A stretch of DNA of 64,000 nucleotides from [Pantoea] beijingensis (GTDB taxonomy: Bacteria; Pseudomonadota; Gammaproteobacteria; Enterobacterales; Enterobacteriaceae), in the NCBI RefSeq assembly GCF_022647505.1, contig NZ_CP071409.1, positions 3,844,001 to 3,908,000 on the forward strand. Reading direction: 5' to 3'. Positions 9,426-18,612 of the stretch are shown here, in pieces; the stretch's first letter is position 1; each line of letters starts with the position of its first letter. The translations under genes were made by a program, and so were the position numbers. The notes below the pieces were generated by a model, which saw only the letters and a list, made by a program, of their open reading frames with translations, was not told the DNA's origin and ran no database searches.

Positions 9426-10481
9426 ATGAAATTAAAACCTATGCTGGCTGGGATGCTCTTGATTAGCGCATGTTCAGCACTTGCTGAAACGAATGGAAAA
9501 ATTGTTATCGCGCATCGCGGTGCCAGTGGTTATTTGCCGGAGCATACGCTACCGGCAAAAGCGATGGCCTATGCGCAAGGTGCAGACTTTCTTGAACAGG
9601 ATCTGGTGATGACGAAGGATAACCGACTGGTTGTTCTGCACGATCACTATCTCGATCGCGTGACCGACGTTGCCAACCGTTATCCCAACAGAGCCCGCAA
9701 AGACGGACGCTACTACGCTATAGATTTCACCCTGGCTGAAATCAAAGGACTGAAATTTACCGAAGGCTTCGATATTAAGAACGGCAAGCAGATACAGACG
9801 TTCCCGGGACGGTTCCCGATCAATACGTCCGATTTCCACATACATACCTTTGAGGAAGAGATCGAATTTGTTCAGGGTATGAATCATTCAACCGGTAAAA
9901 ACATCGGCATCTATCCCGAAATTAAAGCGCCCTGGTTCCACCACCAGGAAGGTAAGGATATTGCGCTTGAGGTGCTCAAGGTACTGAAAAAATATGGTTA
10001 TAGCGGTAAAAGCGACAATATCTATCTGCAGTGTTTCGATTTTAATGAACTAAAACGTATTAAAACCGAGCTGGAACCAAAAATGGGTATGGACCTTAAG
10101 CTGGTGCAGTTAGTCGCCGAAACCGACTGGGATGAAACACAGGAAAAACAGAACGGTAAATGGATTAATTACAATTACGACTGGATGTTTAAACCAGGTG
10201 CAATGAAAACGTTGTCGCAGTATGTGGATGGTATTGGACCGGATTACCATATGTTGATCGCACCCGGATCAACACCAGACCATATCAAATTGACCACTAT
10301 GGCACAGGAAGCGCATCAGAATAAATTGCAGGTTCACCCGTATACGGTACGCGCCGACCAATTACCGGATTTTGCTACCAATGTAAACCAGGTGTATGAC
10401 GCGCTTTATAATAAAGCCGGTGTAGAAGGATTGTTCACTGACTTCCCGGATAAGGCCGTACAATTTTTACAGCAGGAATAA
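9426..10481 (+). CDS. glpQ: Periplasmic glycerophosphodiester phosphodiesterase
   Basis: A 351-residue exported enzyme that hydrolyses glycerophosphodiesters to glycerol-3-phosphate and an alcohol, feeding GlpT. A signal peptide occupies residues 1-20 or so (MKLKPMLAG...ACSALA, cleavage before ETNGK). The GDPD motif IAHRGASGYLPEHT begins at residue 28, with metal ligands Glu and Asp in EQDLVMTKD and the second catalytic His in VVLHDHYLDR. GGAGG lies just before the ATG at 9426. A complex inverted-repeat region follows. Confidence 0.95.
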   Translation: MKLKPMLAGMLLISACSALAETNGKIVIAHRGASGYLPEHTLPAKAMAYAQGADFLEQDLVMTKDNRLVVLHDHYLDRVTDVANRYPNRARKDGRYYAIDFTLAEIKGLKFTEGFDIKNGKQIQTFPGRFPINTSDFHIHTFEEEIEFVQGMNHSTGKNIGIYPEIKAPWFHHQEGKDIALEVLKVLKKYGYSGKSDNIYLQCFDFNELKRIKTELEPKMGMDLKLVQLVAETDWDETQEKQNGKWINYNYDWMFKPGAMKTLSQYVDGIGPDYHMLIAPGSTPDHIKLTTMAQEAHQNKLQVHPYTVRADQLPDFATNVNQVYDALYNKAGVEGLFTDFPDKAVQFLQQE

Positions 10482-10494
10482 TATGCTTTAAACC

Positions 10495-10650
10495 ACTGGC
10501 TTCCTGAGAGCTTACTCAGGTAAATGACCAGTCTGACGGCAAAAGAGTTGCATCACAGCAGCAAGCCACCTCGCCCTGTCGCACAGAGAACGATGCGACA
10601 GGGCGAGGTGGCACAGCCGACAATGGGCTGGCTTGAAGAATGACAGGTAG
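10495..10650. repeat. Degenerate enterobacterial palindromic intergenic repeat
   Basis: The left part (GAGAGCTTACTCAGGTAAATG, from about 10506) and the right end (GGCTTGAAGAATGACAGGTA near 10630) resemble parts of an intergenic repeat I recall from Erwinia, Serratia and Pectobacterium (GGGAGCTTACTCAAGTAAGTGACC ... ACTTGAAGTATGACGGGTATA). A related, fuller copy lies at 19674-19888. CCTGAG/CTCAGG at 10503-10520 forms an inner hairpin. It carries no gene. Confidence 0.5.
10565..10612. repeat. Perfect 19-bp inverted repeat with 10-nt loop
   Basis: The arm GCCACCTCGCCCTGTCGCA at 10565-10583 is repeated as its exact reverse complement at 10594-10612 with the spacer CAGAGAACGA. No T-run follows on either strand. 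It lies between the convergent glpQ and yigL, where it could act as a bidirectional transcript end. Confidence 0.85.
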
Positions 10651-10651
10651 A

Positions 10652-11452
10652 TTAGTTTAAGAACAGCTTACGCAAATAATGAGGGACAGCTTCATCCGCA
10701 TTACTGCCAATGACTTCCAGTTCTGGTAACAGATCTTTGAGTCTTTGATGCGCATTACCCATGATGCATCCTTTACCTGCCATTAGCAGCATTTCTTTAT
10801 CATTAAGTCCATCACCGAACGAAATACACTCATTTAATGAATAACCCAACATTTTAGAAACGGCCTCTAACGCGTGGCCTTTGGACACGCCGCCCGCCAT
10901 AACTTCCAGACAGGTTGGAAATGAAAAACTAACATTGACACGATCGCCCCAGCGAGCTTGAATGGCTTGCTCCAGCGGTAACAGTTTGTCGGCGTCATCG
11001 CAGGTGAAGAAGACTTTACTAACGCCTCCGGCATCCAACATACCGGGTTCAAATAAACGACAGGTGAAAATGGATTCCTGGAAGTATTTCTCTTCATCCG
11101 GATGACGTCGATTGAGATACCACTCATCATCGCGATACACGTTGGTCAGAATATCGGGATCGTCATATTTAGTAGCGAACAGCTCCGCCGCTATATCACG
11201 ATCGAGGTTATGGCTGAAGATCAACTCACCTGCAGTGTTATGCACGCGGGCCCCGTTTGAGGTGATCATAAAGGATTCAATTTCCAGGCTATCGCGCATC
11301 TGTGAAACGTCAATATGATGGCGACCGGTTGCAAAGATAAAGTGGATCCCTTTCTTCGTCAGTAGTTTCAGCGTTTCTTTGGTATAGGGCGTCAGATGAT
11401 GGTCAGGTGATAGCAGTGTGCCATCAAGATCGGATGCAACTATATGGTACAT
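10652..11452 (-). CDS. yigL: HAD-family sugar/pyridoxal phosphate phosphatase YigL
   Basis: A 266-residue Cof-type haloacid dehalogenase hydrolase. The catalytic motif DLDGTLL is at residues 8-14, motif II is ITSNGA, the Lys of motif III lies near GGVSKGHAL, and motif IV is FGDGLNDKEML. E. coli YigL dephosphorylates pyridoxal phosphate and some sugar phosphates, and its mRNA is a SgrS target in sugar-phosphate stress. Whether SgrS acts here is not visible. It heads leftward from pldB with 104 bp between them. Confidence 0.93.
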   Translation of the reverse strand: MYHIVASDLDGTLLSPDHHLTPYTKETLKLLTKKGIHFIFATGRHHIDVSQMRDSLEIESFMITSNGARVHNTAGELIFSHNLDRDIAAELFATKYDDPDILTNVYRDDEWYLNRRHPDEEKYFQESIFTCRLFEPGMLDAGGVSKVFFTCDDADKLLPLEQAIQARWGDRVNVSFSFPTCLEVMAGGVSKGHALEAVSKMLGYSLNECISFGDGLNDKEMLLMAGKGCIMGNAHQRLKDLLPELEVIGSNADEAVPHYLRKLFLN

Positions 11453-11556
11453 AATTCTTTCAAACCTCTGGTTAATTTTGTATCGATATCAGCAAAGAGC
11501 TGGGCCTGCGTAGCCACAGCGATTTAGCCCACGATAAAAACGTTCTGAGTAAGTTG

Positions 11557-12549
11557 CTAACGATGCCGCGCATAAAAATCAACGATGGCATCTAGTGCTT
11601 CGGTACGCATATTGTCTTTTTCAAATAAGATCTCATGACGCGCACCTGCGATAACCCGCGGTTTTCCTCCATCACAAGGATGGCCCGCTTCCACCATTTT
11701 GGTGCAAAACAGATCCTGGGCGCGGTTATCCACTACGTTATCTTCACCCGCCTGGAGCAGTAAGAGCGGCGTGACGATCTCTGCCGCCTGATTGACTATA
11801 CGCTGCCCGGCCATCACGCCTTCCCGCACCCAATGATAAGTGGGGCCGCCAACACGAATGCCTGGGTCGTCAGCATAAAAGCGCAAATTACGGCGATAGC
11901 GTTCATCACTATGCGTCAATTCATTTACGCTAAAAGAGCGCACGCGCCATTTGCCGGTACCTAACGCATAGCTATCACGGATCACAGGCCGACGTTCTGC
12001 CCAGTCGAGGATTCGTTTTGCCAGCCAGTTGGGCATCGGTAGAGTGATACCAAACATCGGGGATGCCAGCACCGCCGCGTCAAATGCCTGCGGCTGGCGA
12101 GCCAACATCAGCGCGAGAACAGCGCCCCCCATGGAGTGCCCTAACGCATAGCGGTGGCGATAGTGACCTGCGGCAATCTCCGTCAGATAGAGCGCTTCCA
12201 AATCATCGACATAGTCTGAAAAATTTACCACGTGCCCCCGGTGCGAGTCCTGTAATAAACGTCCCGAACGCCCCTGACCACGATGATCGATAATGATCAC
12301 ATCATAACCGCAATGAAACAGGTCATAGGCCAACTCAGGATATTTGACATAGCTTTCAATGCGTCCCGGAACCAACAAGATGGCCTTGTCATGTCTTGCC
12401 GAGGAGAATCGGACATAACGAATGGGTACATTCGCAACGCCGATAAATTCACGCTCTTCACGGCGGCGCCAAAAATCCAGCAACGGACCGGTGGCAAAAG
12501 CGGCAAAGGCATTTTCACGTGTTAACCAGCCCTTTTGGTGCTTTGTCAT
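11557..12549 (-). CDS. pldB: Lysophospholipase L2
   Basis: A 330-residue alpha/beta hydrolase (E. coli 340) of the inner membrane/cytoplasmic side that removes the acyl chain from lysophospholipids. The oxyanion/nucleophile elbow is GHSMGGAV near residue 140, IDHRGQGRSGR marks the upstream lid region, and the catalytic His is in ARHEILFEKD near residue 310. The C-terminus is about ten residues shorter than in E. coli. The start ATG at 12547-12549 is the only one before LTRENAFAAF; the ribosome site is modest. It is divergent from rhtB. Confidence 0.93.
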   Translation of the reverse strand: MTKHQKGWLTRENAFAAFATGPLLDFWRRREEREFIGVANVPIRYVRFSSARHDKAILLVPGRIESYVKYPELAYDLFHCGYDVIIIDHRGQGRSGRLLQDSHRGHVVNFSDYVDDLEALYLTEIAAGHYRHRYALGHSMGGAVLALMLARQPQAFDAAVLASPMFGITLPMPNWLAKRILDWAERRPVIRDSYALGTGKWRVRSFSVNELTHSDERYRRNLRFYADDPGIRVGGPTYHWVREGVMAGQRIVNQAAEIVTPLLLLQAGEDNVVDNRAQDLFCTKMVEAGHPCDGGKPRVIAGARHEILFEKDNMRTEALDAIVDFYARHR

Positions 12550-12650
12550 CCTGTAATTTTCCGCACAAACATCGCCTGACTACCGCCATAGCAGAACAAT
12601 AAACAATGGCGTATTGTGTCACAATTCCAGGTACACAGGGAGTTTTACCC

Positions 12651-13274
12651 ATGACCATCGAATGGTGGCTGACTTACCTTTTGACGACCAGTATTCTCAG
12701 CCTCTCTCCGGGATCGGGGGCAATAAACACCATGAGTACCGGTATCAGCCACGGCTATCGGGGTGCTGCCGCATCGATTGCAGGATTACAAGTTGGTCTT
12801 GCACTGCATATTATTCTGGTTGGCGTCGGTCTGGGGGCGCTTTTTTCGCAATCGCTGATAGCGTTCGAAATACTGAAATGGGCTGGTGCGGCTTATCTGG
12901 TCTGGTTGGGGATCCAACAATGGCGTTCCGCGGGTGCCATTGATTTAAATGCGGTGGCAAAAGTCACACCACGGCGTCGCCTGTTTAAGCGCGCGATATT
13001 GGTTAATCTAACCAATCCGAAAAGCATCGTTTTCCTGGCAGCGCTGTTTCCTCAGTTTATTATTCCCCATCAGCCGCAGACGATGCAGTATCTGGTGTTG
13101 GGCGTGACAACAGTGATTGTCGATATCATTGTAATGATTGGCTATGCCACGTTAGCCACACGCATTGCCAACTGGATTAAAGGGCCGCAGCGGATGAAAT
13201 TACTCAATCGCATCTTTGGCGGACTTTTTATGGCGGTGGGTATTTTGCTGGCATCCGCACGAAGAATGGCGTAG
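12651..13274 (+). CDS. rhtB: Homoserine/homoserine-lactone efflux protein RhtB
   Basis: A 207-residue LysE-family exporter with about six membrane spans. It carries the family signature [17 protein letters not shown] near residue 20 and [18 protein letters not shown] near residue 120. RhtB-type pumps expel homoserine and related amino acids. The ATG at 12651 is chosen because GGGAG lies ten bases upstream and MTIEWW aligns with E. coli MTLEWW; an earlier in-frame ATG at 12606 would add 15 unrelated residues. It converges with rhtC across a hairpin. Confidence 0.93.
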   Translation: MTIEWWLTYLLTTSILSLSPGSGAINTMSTGISHGYRGAAASIAGLQVGLALHIILVGVGLGALFSQSLIAFEILKWAGAAYLVWLGIQQWRSAGAIDLNAVAKVTPRRRLFKRAILVNLTNPKSIVFLAALFPQFIIPHQPQTMQYLVLGVTTVIVDIIVMIGYATLATRIANWIKGPQRMKLLNRIFGGLFMAVGILLASARRMA

Positions 13275-13294
13275 CTCCTCTTTTTCCCGCACCA

Positions 13295-13322
13295 ACGTTG
13301 GCTCAACTTTTTGAGCCAACGT
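13295..13322. terminator. Bidirectional hairpin between rhtB and rhtC
   Basis: ACGTTGGCTCAA (13295-13306) pairs with TTGAGCCAACGT (13311-13322) across a CTTT loop, a 12-bp perfect stem. It lies 21 bp after the rhtB stop and 26 bp before the rhtC stop. T-rich and A-rich flanks are short, so termination efficiency is uncertain. Confidence 0.65.
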
Positions 13323-13347
13323 AAATGAGCGCGTCACACGATGCGAA

Positions 13348-13971
13348 TTAGCGGGAGAGAATAAGATGGATGCCAAAGCCAGCGAATAGCACACCAGCCA
13401 TGCCATCAATCCATTTTGCTAAATGTTGGTAGCCGCGGCGAATCGTCGGCAAAGCAAAAATAGTGGCAACCATGCTGAACCAAAGGAACGTCTCTGTAAC
13501 AATCAATAAAAAGAGCCCCCAGCGTTCGCCAGCACCAACATCATCGCCAACAAACAGGGAAAAAACGCTGCCAAAATAGATCACCGCTTTCGGATTAGAG
13601 AGATTAGTCAGAAAGCCTTTTAAAAAACTGCGACCCTTTTTGGGAAGGATAACATCCGCCTCTGGTGACACTGGACGCCTATGCTGCTGACACGCCGAAC
13701 GCAGCAACTGCCAACCCATCCACAGAAGATACAAGCCCCCGCCGATCATAATAATTTCATGCAGCCAGGCCATCTTCTGCAGTAGCAGATGCAGCCCCAT
13801 GAGTGCCACGCCAGCCCAAATAATAATCCCTAATGAAATACCCAGCACGCCCATCATAGCTTCCTTTCGCGATCGGCTGGCTGCCGTCTGTGAGACAAAG
13901 AAAAAGTCCGGGCCAGGACTCATCAGCGCGATTAAATGCACCATTGCCACAGTCAGGAATAGCATAAGCAT
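13348..13971 (-). CDS. rhtC: Threonine efflux protein RhtC
   Basis: A 207-residue LysE-family membrane exporter that in E. coli confers threonine resistance by expelling L-threonine. The signature SPGPDFFFVSQTA starts near residue 18 and LTNLSNPKAVIYFGSVFSLF near residue 125; about six membrane spans are predicted. The start MLMLFLTVAMVH is the same as in E. coli, with AGGTAAAAGACA before it. Together with rhtB it forms a convergent pair of paralogues between pldB and recQ, as in E. coli. Confidence 0.94.
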   Translation of the reverse strand: MLMLFLTVAMVHLIALMSPGPDFFFVSQTAASRSRKEAMMGVLGISLGIIIWAGVALMGLHLLLQKMAWLHEIIMIGGGLYLLWMGWQLLRSACQQHRRPVSPEADVILPKKGRSFLKGFLTNLSNPKAVIYFGSVFSLFVGDDVGAGERWGLFLLIVTETFLWFSMVATIFALPTIRRGYQHLAKWIDGMAGVLFAGFGIHLILSR

Positions 13972-14116
13972 TGTCTTTTACCTGTTATCTTCTGATTTTC
14001 TGGGGTGAAGTTCGTCATATGTAATGTTGCTACTGCCAGTCTTGAAATGAGGGGCAGACAACCCTGAATAAGACACATACGTAAACAAAGCCACTCATCG
14101 TAATCGTATATGAAAT

Positions 14117-15946
14117 TTATTGGTCACCGCCGTCGACGTGCTCTCTGATCATCATCATAAATGGCTTACCAAACCGCTCCAGCTTACGCTGTCCCACGCC
14201 ATTGATACTCAACATTTCAGACGCAGTAATCGGCATCTGTTCTGACATTTCAATCAACGTCGCATCGTTGAACACAACATAAGGTGGGATATTTTCTTCA
14301 TCGGCAATGGCTTTGCGCAGCTTGCGTAATTTAGCAAACAACTTACGATCGTAATTACCGCCGTAGGATTTCTGGTTATAGCTTTTTGTTTTAATGCTGA
14401 CCATACGCGGGACAGCCAACATCAGGGGCATTTCGCCACGCAAAATCGGGCGGGCAGCTTCAGTGAGTTGTAATGCGGAATGCATCGCGATATTTTGCGT
14501 CACTAAGCCAAGGTGGATCAGTTGACGTAATACACTGGTCCAGTGTTCCGTACTCTGCTCGCGGCCAATACCATAAACCGGCAACTTGTCATGTTGCATA
14601 TCGCGTATGCGCTGATTATTGGCCCCGCGCATCACTTCCACAATATAGCCCATGCCAAAACGCTGCCCAACACGATAGATGCTTGAAAGCGCCTTTTGTG
14701 CTTCCACTAATCCATCATAGCGGCGGGGAGGATCAAGACAGATATCACAGTTGCCACAAGGCTGCTGACGCCCCTCGCCAAAGTAGTTCAGCAGCACTAA
14801 ACGGCGGCAGGTTTGCGCTTCAGCAAACGCGCCCATCGCATTCAGTTTATGTCGCTCAATATCCTGCAGTTGACCCGGTGCCTTCTCTTCCAGACAGCGG
14901 CGCAGCCAAGCCATATCTGCAGGGTCATAGAGGAGTACCGCTTCAGCAGGCAAGCCATCTCTCCCGGCACGGCCAGTTTCCTGATAGTAGGACTCAATAT
15001 TGCGCGGGATATCGAAGTGCACCACAAAACGCACATTAGGCTTATTAATTCCCATACCAAATGCCACGGTGGCGACCACAATTTGTAAATCATCCCTTTG
15101 AAAAGCTTCCTGAACCTGGGCACGATGCACATTGTCCATCCCGGCATGATAAGCCCCAACGCTCAGACCACGGCTCTGCAAGCGTGCAGCTGTATCTTCC
15201 ACTTTTGCCCGGCTGTTGCAGTAAATGATACCGCACTTGCCACGTTGATCCTGTACATAGCGAAGTAACTGCTCGGTAGGCTTAAATTTCTCCACTAGCG
15301 TATAGCGAATATTTGGACGATCGAAACTGCTAATTTGGATTAGCGGGTCGTTAAGTTGTAATAACCGTGCAATATCATTGCGCGTCGTTTCATCTGCCGT
15401 CGCGGTCAATGCCATAACCGGTAGCGCCGGGAAACGCTGGCGTAGCTGACCTAGCGCCCCGTATTCTGGTCGGAAGTCATGTCCCCACTGGGAGATACAG
15501 TGCGCCTCATCAACCGCCAGCATCGCCGGGTTCCAATGCGCAAGATTATCGAGGAAATTATCCATCATCAGGCGTTCCGGCGCGATATACAGCAAACGGA
15601 TACGCCCCGAGCGGCAACCGGTGATAACGTCAAGCTGCTCTTCACGATTTTGAGTTGAGTTGAGGCAAGCTGCCGCCACACCGTTAGCCAACAGTTGATC
15701 AACCTGATCTTTCATTAGCGAGATCAAGGGCGACACCACCAGCGTCAGTCCCTCGCGCACCAGTGCAGGCACCTGATAGCAGAGGGATTTACCGCCACCG
15801 GTTGGCATAACCACCAGACAGTCACGCCCGTTTAACGACGCCTGTATGATGGTTTGCTGGCCGGGACGAAACTGTTGGTAGCCAAAGGTATCTTGTAATA
15901 CCTGCTCCGCCAACGTCTCATGGTTAATTACAGCAGCCTCAGACAC
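14117..15946 (-). CDS. recQ: ATP-dependent DNA helicase RecQ
   Basis: A 609-residue 3'-5' helicase of the RecF recombination pathway, exactly the E. coli length. Order: helicase core with [12 protein letters not shown] (Walker A), [13 protein letters not shown] (Walker B and aromatic loop) and [13 protein letters not shown] (motif VI); zinc-binding Cys set (CRR...CGNCDIC); winged helix; C-terminal HRDC domain ([13 protein letters not shown]). GTG at 15944-15946 is taken as the start since GGGGA lies just upstream and the length then agrees with E. coli; ATG at 15964 would add six residues without a ribosome site. Confidence 0.95.
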   Translation of the reverse strand: MSEAAVINHETLAEQVLQDTFGYQQFRPGQQTIIQASLNGRDCLVVMPTGGGKSLCYQVPALVREGLTLVVSPLISLMKDQVDQLLANGVAAACLNSTQNREEQLDVITGCRSGRIRLLYIAPERLMMDNFLDNLAHWNPAMLAVDEAHCISQWGHDFRPEYGALGQLRQRFPALPVMALTATADETTRNDIARLLQLNDPLIQISSFDRPNIRYTLVEKFKPTEQLLRYVQDQRGKCGIIYCNSRAKVEDTAARLQSRGLSVGAYHAGMDNVHRAQVQEAFQRDDLQIVVATVAFGMGINKPNVRFVVHFDIPRNIESYYQETGRAGRDGLPAEAVLLYDPADMAWLRRCLEEKAPGQLQDIERHKLNAMGAFAEAQTCRRLVLLNYFGEGRQQPCGNCDICLDPPRRYDGLVEAQKALSSIYRVGQRFGMGYIVEVMRGANNQRIRDMQHDKLPVYGIGREQSTEHWTSVLRQLIHLGLVTQNIAMHSALQLTEAARPILRGEMPLMLAVPRMVSIKTKSYNQKSYGGNYDRKLFAKLRKLRKAIADEENIPPYVVFNDATLIEMSEQMPITASEMLSINGVGQRKLERFGKPFMMMIREHVDGGDQ

Positions 15947-16057
15947 ATCTTCCCCAAAAATCATTTGTGCATACTTTTCAACAGGAGCGGATAAAAGACT
16001 CGTACTTATGAATCAATTACTGAACCGGATAACGTATTTTTCCGGGACCTTCGCAGA

Positions 16058-16936
16058 TTAAAACAGATCGTTCAAGGTTATTCCGACGCCAAGACGCGTC
16101 TGCCGATGATCGTAGTCAATTAAGGATTCACCGTAACCGCTGAAAAGTTGCGTGTAGAAACGTACGTGCTCGCTGATCGGATAGCTCCATCCAAGTTCAG
16201 CACCACCAAAACCACTGTTCCAGTTGTAATTACCCTGGACGCTAAAAATGCTGTCACCTAACGCATAGCCAAGCTTCAGCCGATAGTAACCCATGTATTT
16301 GGTGATATCCGGGTTATCATCATTATTGGCACTGTCGGGAATACGATACCATGGCTTAATTTCCGCCAGGAAATTACCGTTCTCAGCCATCAAACGCGCA
16401 TAAACGCGGTTCCAGCTGCGCGATGTTGGATCGGAGCGACCATTAGATTGATGGTTCAAGCCAACTTCAATATCCCGAAGCGTCCAGCCAGCAAAGCGAT
16501 AATCCGTGGCCCAGCCCAGGAAAATTTGGGGTTCATAATTCGTTTCACGAAACGGTGAAGAAGCCGAACGGTTGGAAAGCTGCCACCACGAGCGCTGTGT
16601 ATAAGATGCGGCCAGAATAGAGTTATCACCGAGCACACCGCGCCATAATGGAAAAGCCAGGCTAAGCTGGAATTTTACTTCGTCTTTTTTTGCGTTATTG
16701 GCCCAGTCATACGATTCGATAGCATCTTTATTGATCGAGTTGGTATACGTGTAGAGTAAGTAATTGTTTTCGTAGGGATAAAGTAAAAAAGGATTATCAT
16801 GCTTTTCCAGCAGGTTAGCAATGATGCTCCCACGTACCGCTGGCGCATCATGAACCTCGTTGACGGTTGCTTCCTGCGCCTGCGCTATTACAGGGAGTAA
16901 CATCAATGCCGCCAGTATTCCTCGTAGCATACGCAT
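16058..16936 (-). CDS. pldA: Outer membrane phospholipase A
   Basis: A 292-residue outer-membrane beta-barrel lipase that removes phospholipids mislocalised to the outer leaflet. A signal peptide ends near residue 20 (LLPVIAQAQ, cleavage at the Ala-Gln-Ala region), and the chain ends in Phe (GVGITLNDLF), typical of barrels. The catalytic triad region is GLNHQSNGRSDPTSRSWNR (His and Ser in HQS, Asn in SWN). ATG at 16934-16936 is preferred because GGAG sits six bases upstream; an ATG two codons earlier overlaps that site. It follows recQ on the same strand in reverse order. Confidence 0.95.
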   Translation of the reverse strand: MRMLRGILAALMLLPVIAQAQEATVNEVHDAPAVRGSIIANLLEKHDNPFLLYPYENNYLLYTYTNSINKDAIESYDWANNAKKDEVKFQLSLAFPLWRGVLGDNSILAASYTQRSWWQLSNRSASSPFRETNYEPQIFLGWATDYRFAGWTLRDIEVGLNHQSNGRSDPTSRSWNRVYARLMAENGNFLAEIKPWYRIPDSANNDDNPDITKYMGYYRLKLGYALGDSIFSVQGNYNWNSGFGGAELGWSYPISEHVRFYTQLFSGYGESLIDYDHRQTRLGVGITLNDLF

Positions 16937-17112
16937 AATCATCTCCAGATAAGAGGTGCGTTATGATGTGTAAAAAGCAGGCCATTCTACACAGAAATGC
17001 CCCCCGATATCAGCGTTGATTTCTGAATGTGAAAAGTACATCCTCTGATACAGAAAATAATTATTTGTTTAACATCTTTGGTCGTTAATTTGGCCTTCAG
17101 GAATCTCTGTTC

Positions 17113-17583
17113 ATGTCGACTATCCCTTTAACTCAGGATGCTGCACGGCGCCTGATTGGTGAAATTTTCGTCTACCACATGCCATTTAATCAGGCGTTGG
17201 GACTGAAACTGGAACGTCTGGAACCCGATTACGCTGAGTTAAGCTTTACCAATCAGGAGATGCTGGTAGGTAATTCCGCGCAAAAAATTCTGCATGGTGG
17301 TGTTATCGCTTCAGTACTGGACGTTGCCGCCGGGCTGGTTTGCGTGAATAGCACACTGACGAGGCAGGAATGTATAACCGAAGAAGAATTGCGCCAGCGC
17401 CTGTCACGGATGGGGACCATCGACCTGCGCGTTGATTATCTGCGCCCTGGGCGCGGCGAACGCTTTATTGCCAGCAGCAGCCTGTTACGTGGCGGTAATA
17501 AGGTCGCGGTAGCCCGTGTCGAACTACATAACGATGCTGGCGTGTATATTGCCAGCGCGACGGCAACTTACCTTATTGGCTAG
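17113..17583 (+). CDS. yigI: YigI hotdog-fold thioesterase
   Basis: A 156-residue PaaI/YigI-type hotdog protein. The helix motif around [15 protein letters not shown] (near residue 60) with a conserved His-Gly-Gly and Asp marks the acyl-CoA thioesterase active-site region; [13 protein letters not shown] starts the next strand. E. coli YigI has been described as a medium/long-chain acyl-CoA thioesterase. It is a cytosolic multimer by family. AGGAAT precedes the ATG. The order pldA, yigI, rarD matches E. coli. Confidence 0.9.
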   Translation: MSTIPLTQDAARRLIGEIFVYHMPFNQALGLKLERLEPDYAELSFTNQEMLVGNSAQKILHGGVIASVLDVAAGLVCVNSTLTRQECITEEELRQRLSRMGTIDLRVDYLRPGRGERFIASSSLLRGGNKVAVARVELHNDAGVYIASATATYLIG

Positions 17584-17712
17584 TAACGTCAAACTACGAT
17601 TCACTTTTCTTAAGCTGATGACATACAGCACAGACAGATATCGCTAACCGCTGTTCCATCCAGTATAAAGCGAGTGAATAATATTGGATATTGTCTACTA
17701 AGCGTGGTTTTC

Positions 17713-18612
17713 ATGGATGCACAACAAACACGCCAGGGCATTCTTTATGCCCTCGGTGCTTATTTCATCTGGGGCATTGCCCCCGCTTATTTTAAGTATA
17801 TCAAGCAGGTTGCTCCCGGTGAAATCATGACGCACCGCGTTATCTGGTCAGCGCTGTTTATGATCATCTTGATTAGCCTTGGCCGTAACTGGGCAGCAGT
17901 GCGCAAGACCGTCCATCAGCGCAAAAAAGTCTTTTTACTCGCGCTTTCCGCGTTGGCTATTGGTGGGAACTGGCTTCTGTTCATCTGGGCGGTCAATAAT
18001 AACCATATGCTGGAAGCGAGCCTTGGCTACTTCATCAACCCGCTGCTAAATGTGCTTGTAGGAATGCTATTTCTCGGTGAACGTTTTCGCCGCATGCAGT
18101 GGCTGGCAGTAGCGCTAGCTGCCTGTGGCGTGCTGATTCAGTTATGGAAATTCGGTTCCTTGCCGATCATTGCTCTGGGTTTGGCATTAAGTTTTTCATG
18201 CTATGGCCTGATCCGCAAAAAAGTGGCGGTCGATGCACAAACCGGCATGCTGATTGAAACTATGTGGTTATTTCCACTCGCGGCAATTTATCTTTTTGGT
18301 ATTGCCGAAAGTAGTACCAGCAATATGAACAACAACGCCTCCACGCTGAATTTATTGCTGATTGCGGCTGGCATTATCACCACTATTCCGCTGATGTTGT
18401 TTACGGCGGCCTGCACGCGTTTAAGGCTATCAACGGTCGGTTTTTTCCAGTATCTCGGCCCCACACTCATGTTTCTGCTCGCCGTGATCTTTTACGGTGA
18501 GAAAATGACCGATGATAAAATGGTGACCTTCAGCTTTATATGGCTCGCACTGGCATTATTCATACTGGATGCGTTGTACACGCTGCGACACTCACGTACG
18601 CGCATAGCGTGA
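17713..18612 (+). CDS. rarD: RarD EamA-family permease
   Basis: A 299-residue inner-membrane protein with about ten spans in two EamA repeats. Characteristic pieces are GAYFIWGIAPAYFKYI near residue 15, FIWAVNNNHMLEASLGYFINP near residue 95 and FFQYLGPTLMFLLAV near residue 255. The substrate is not established. The ATG at 17713 gives MDAQQTRQGIL as in E. coli MDAKQTRQG; the earlier in-frame start at 17674 adds 13 unrelated residues. Its last 21 bp overlap the end of the convergent downstream gene. Confidence 0.92.
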   Translation: MDAQQTRQGILYALGAYFIWGIAPAYFKYIKQVAPGEIMTHRVIWSALFMIILISLGRNWAAVRKTVHQRKKVFLLALSALAIGGNWLLFIWAVNNNHMLEASLGYFINPLLNVLVGMLFLGERFRRMQWLAVALAACGVLIQLWKFGSLPIIALGLALSFSCYGLIRKKVAVDAQTGMLIETMWLFPLAAIYLFGIAESSTSNMNNNASTLNLLLIAAGIITTIPLMLFTAACTRLRLSTVGFFQYLGPTLMFLLAVIFYGEKMTDDKMVTFSFIWLALALFILDALYTLRHSRTRIA

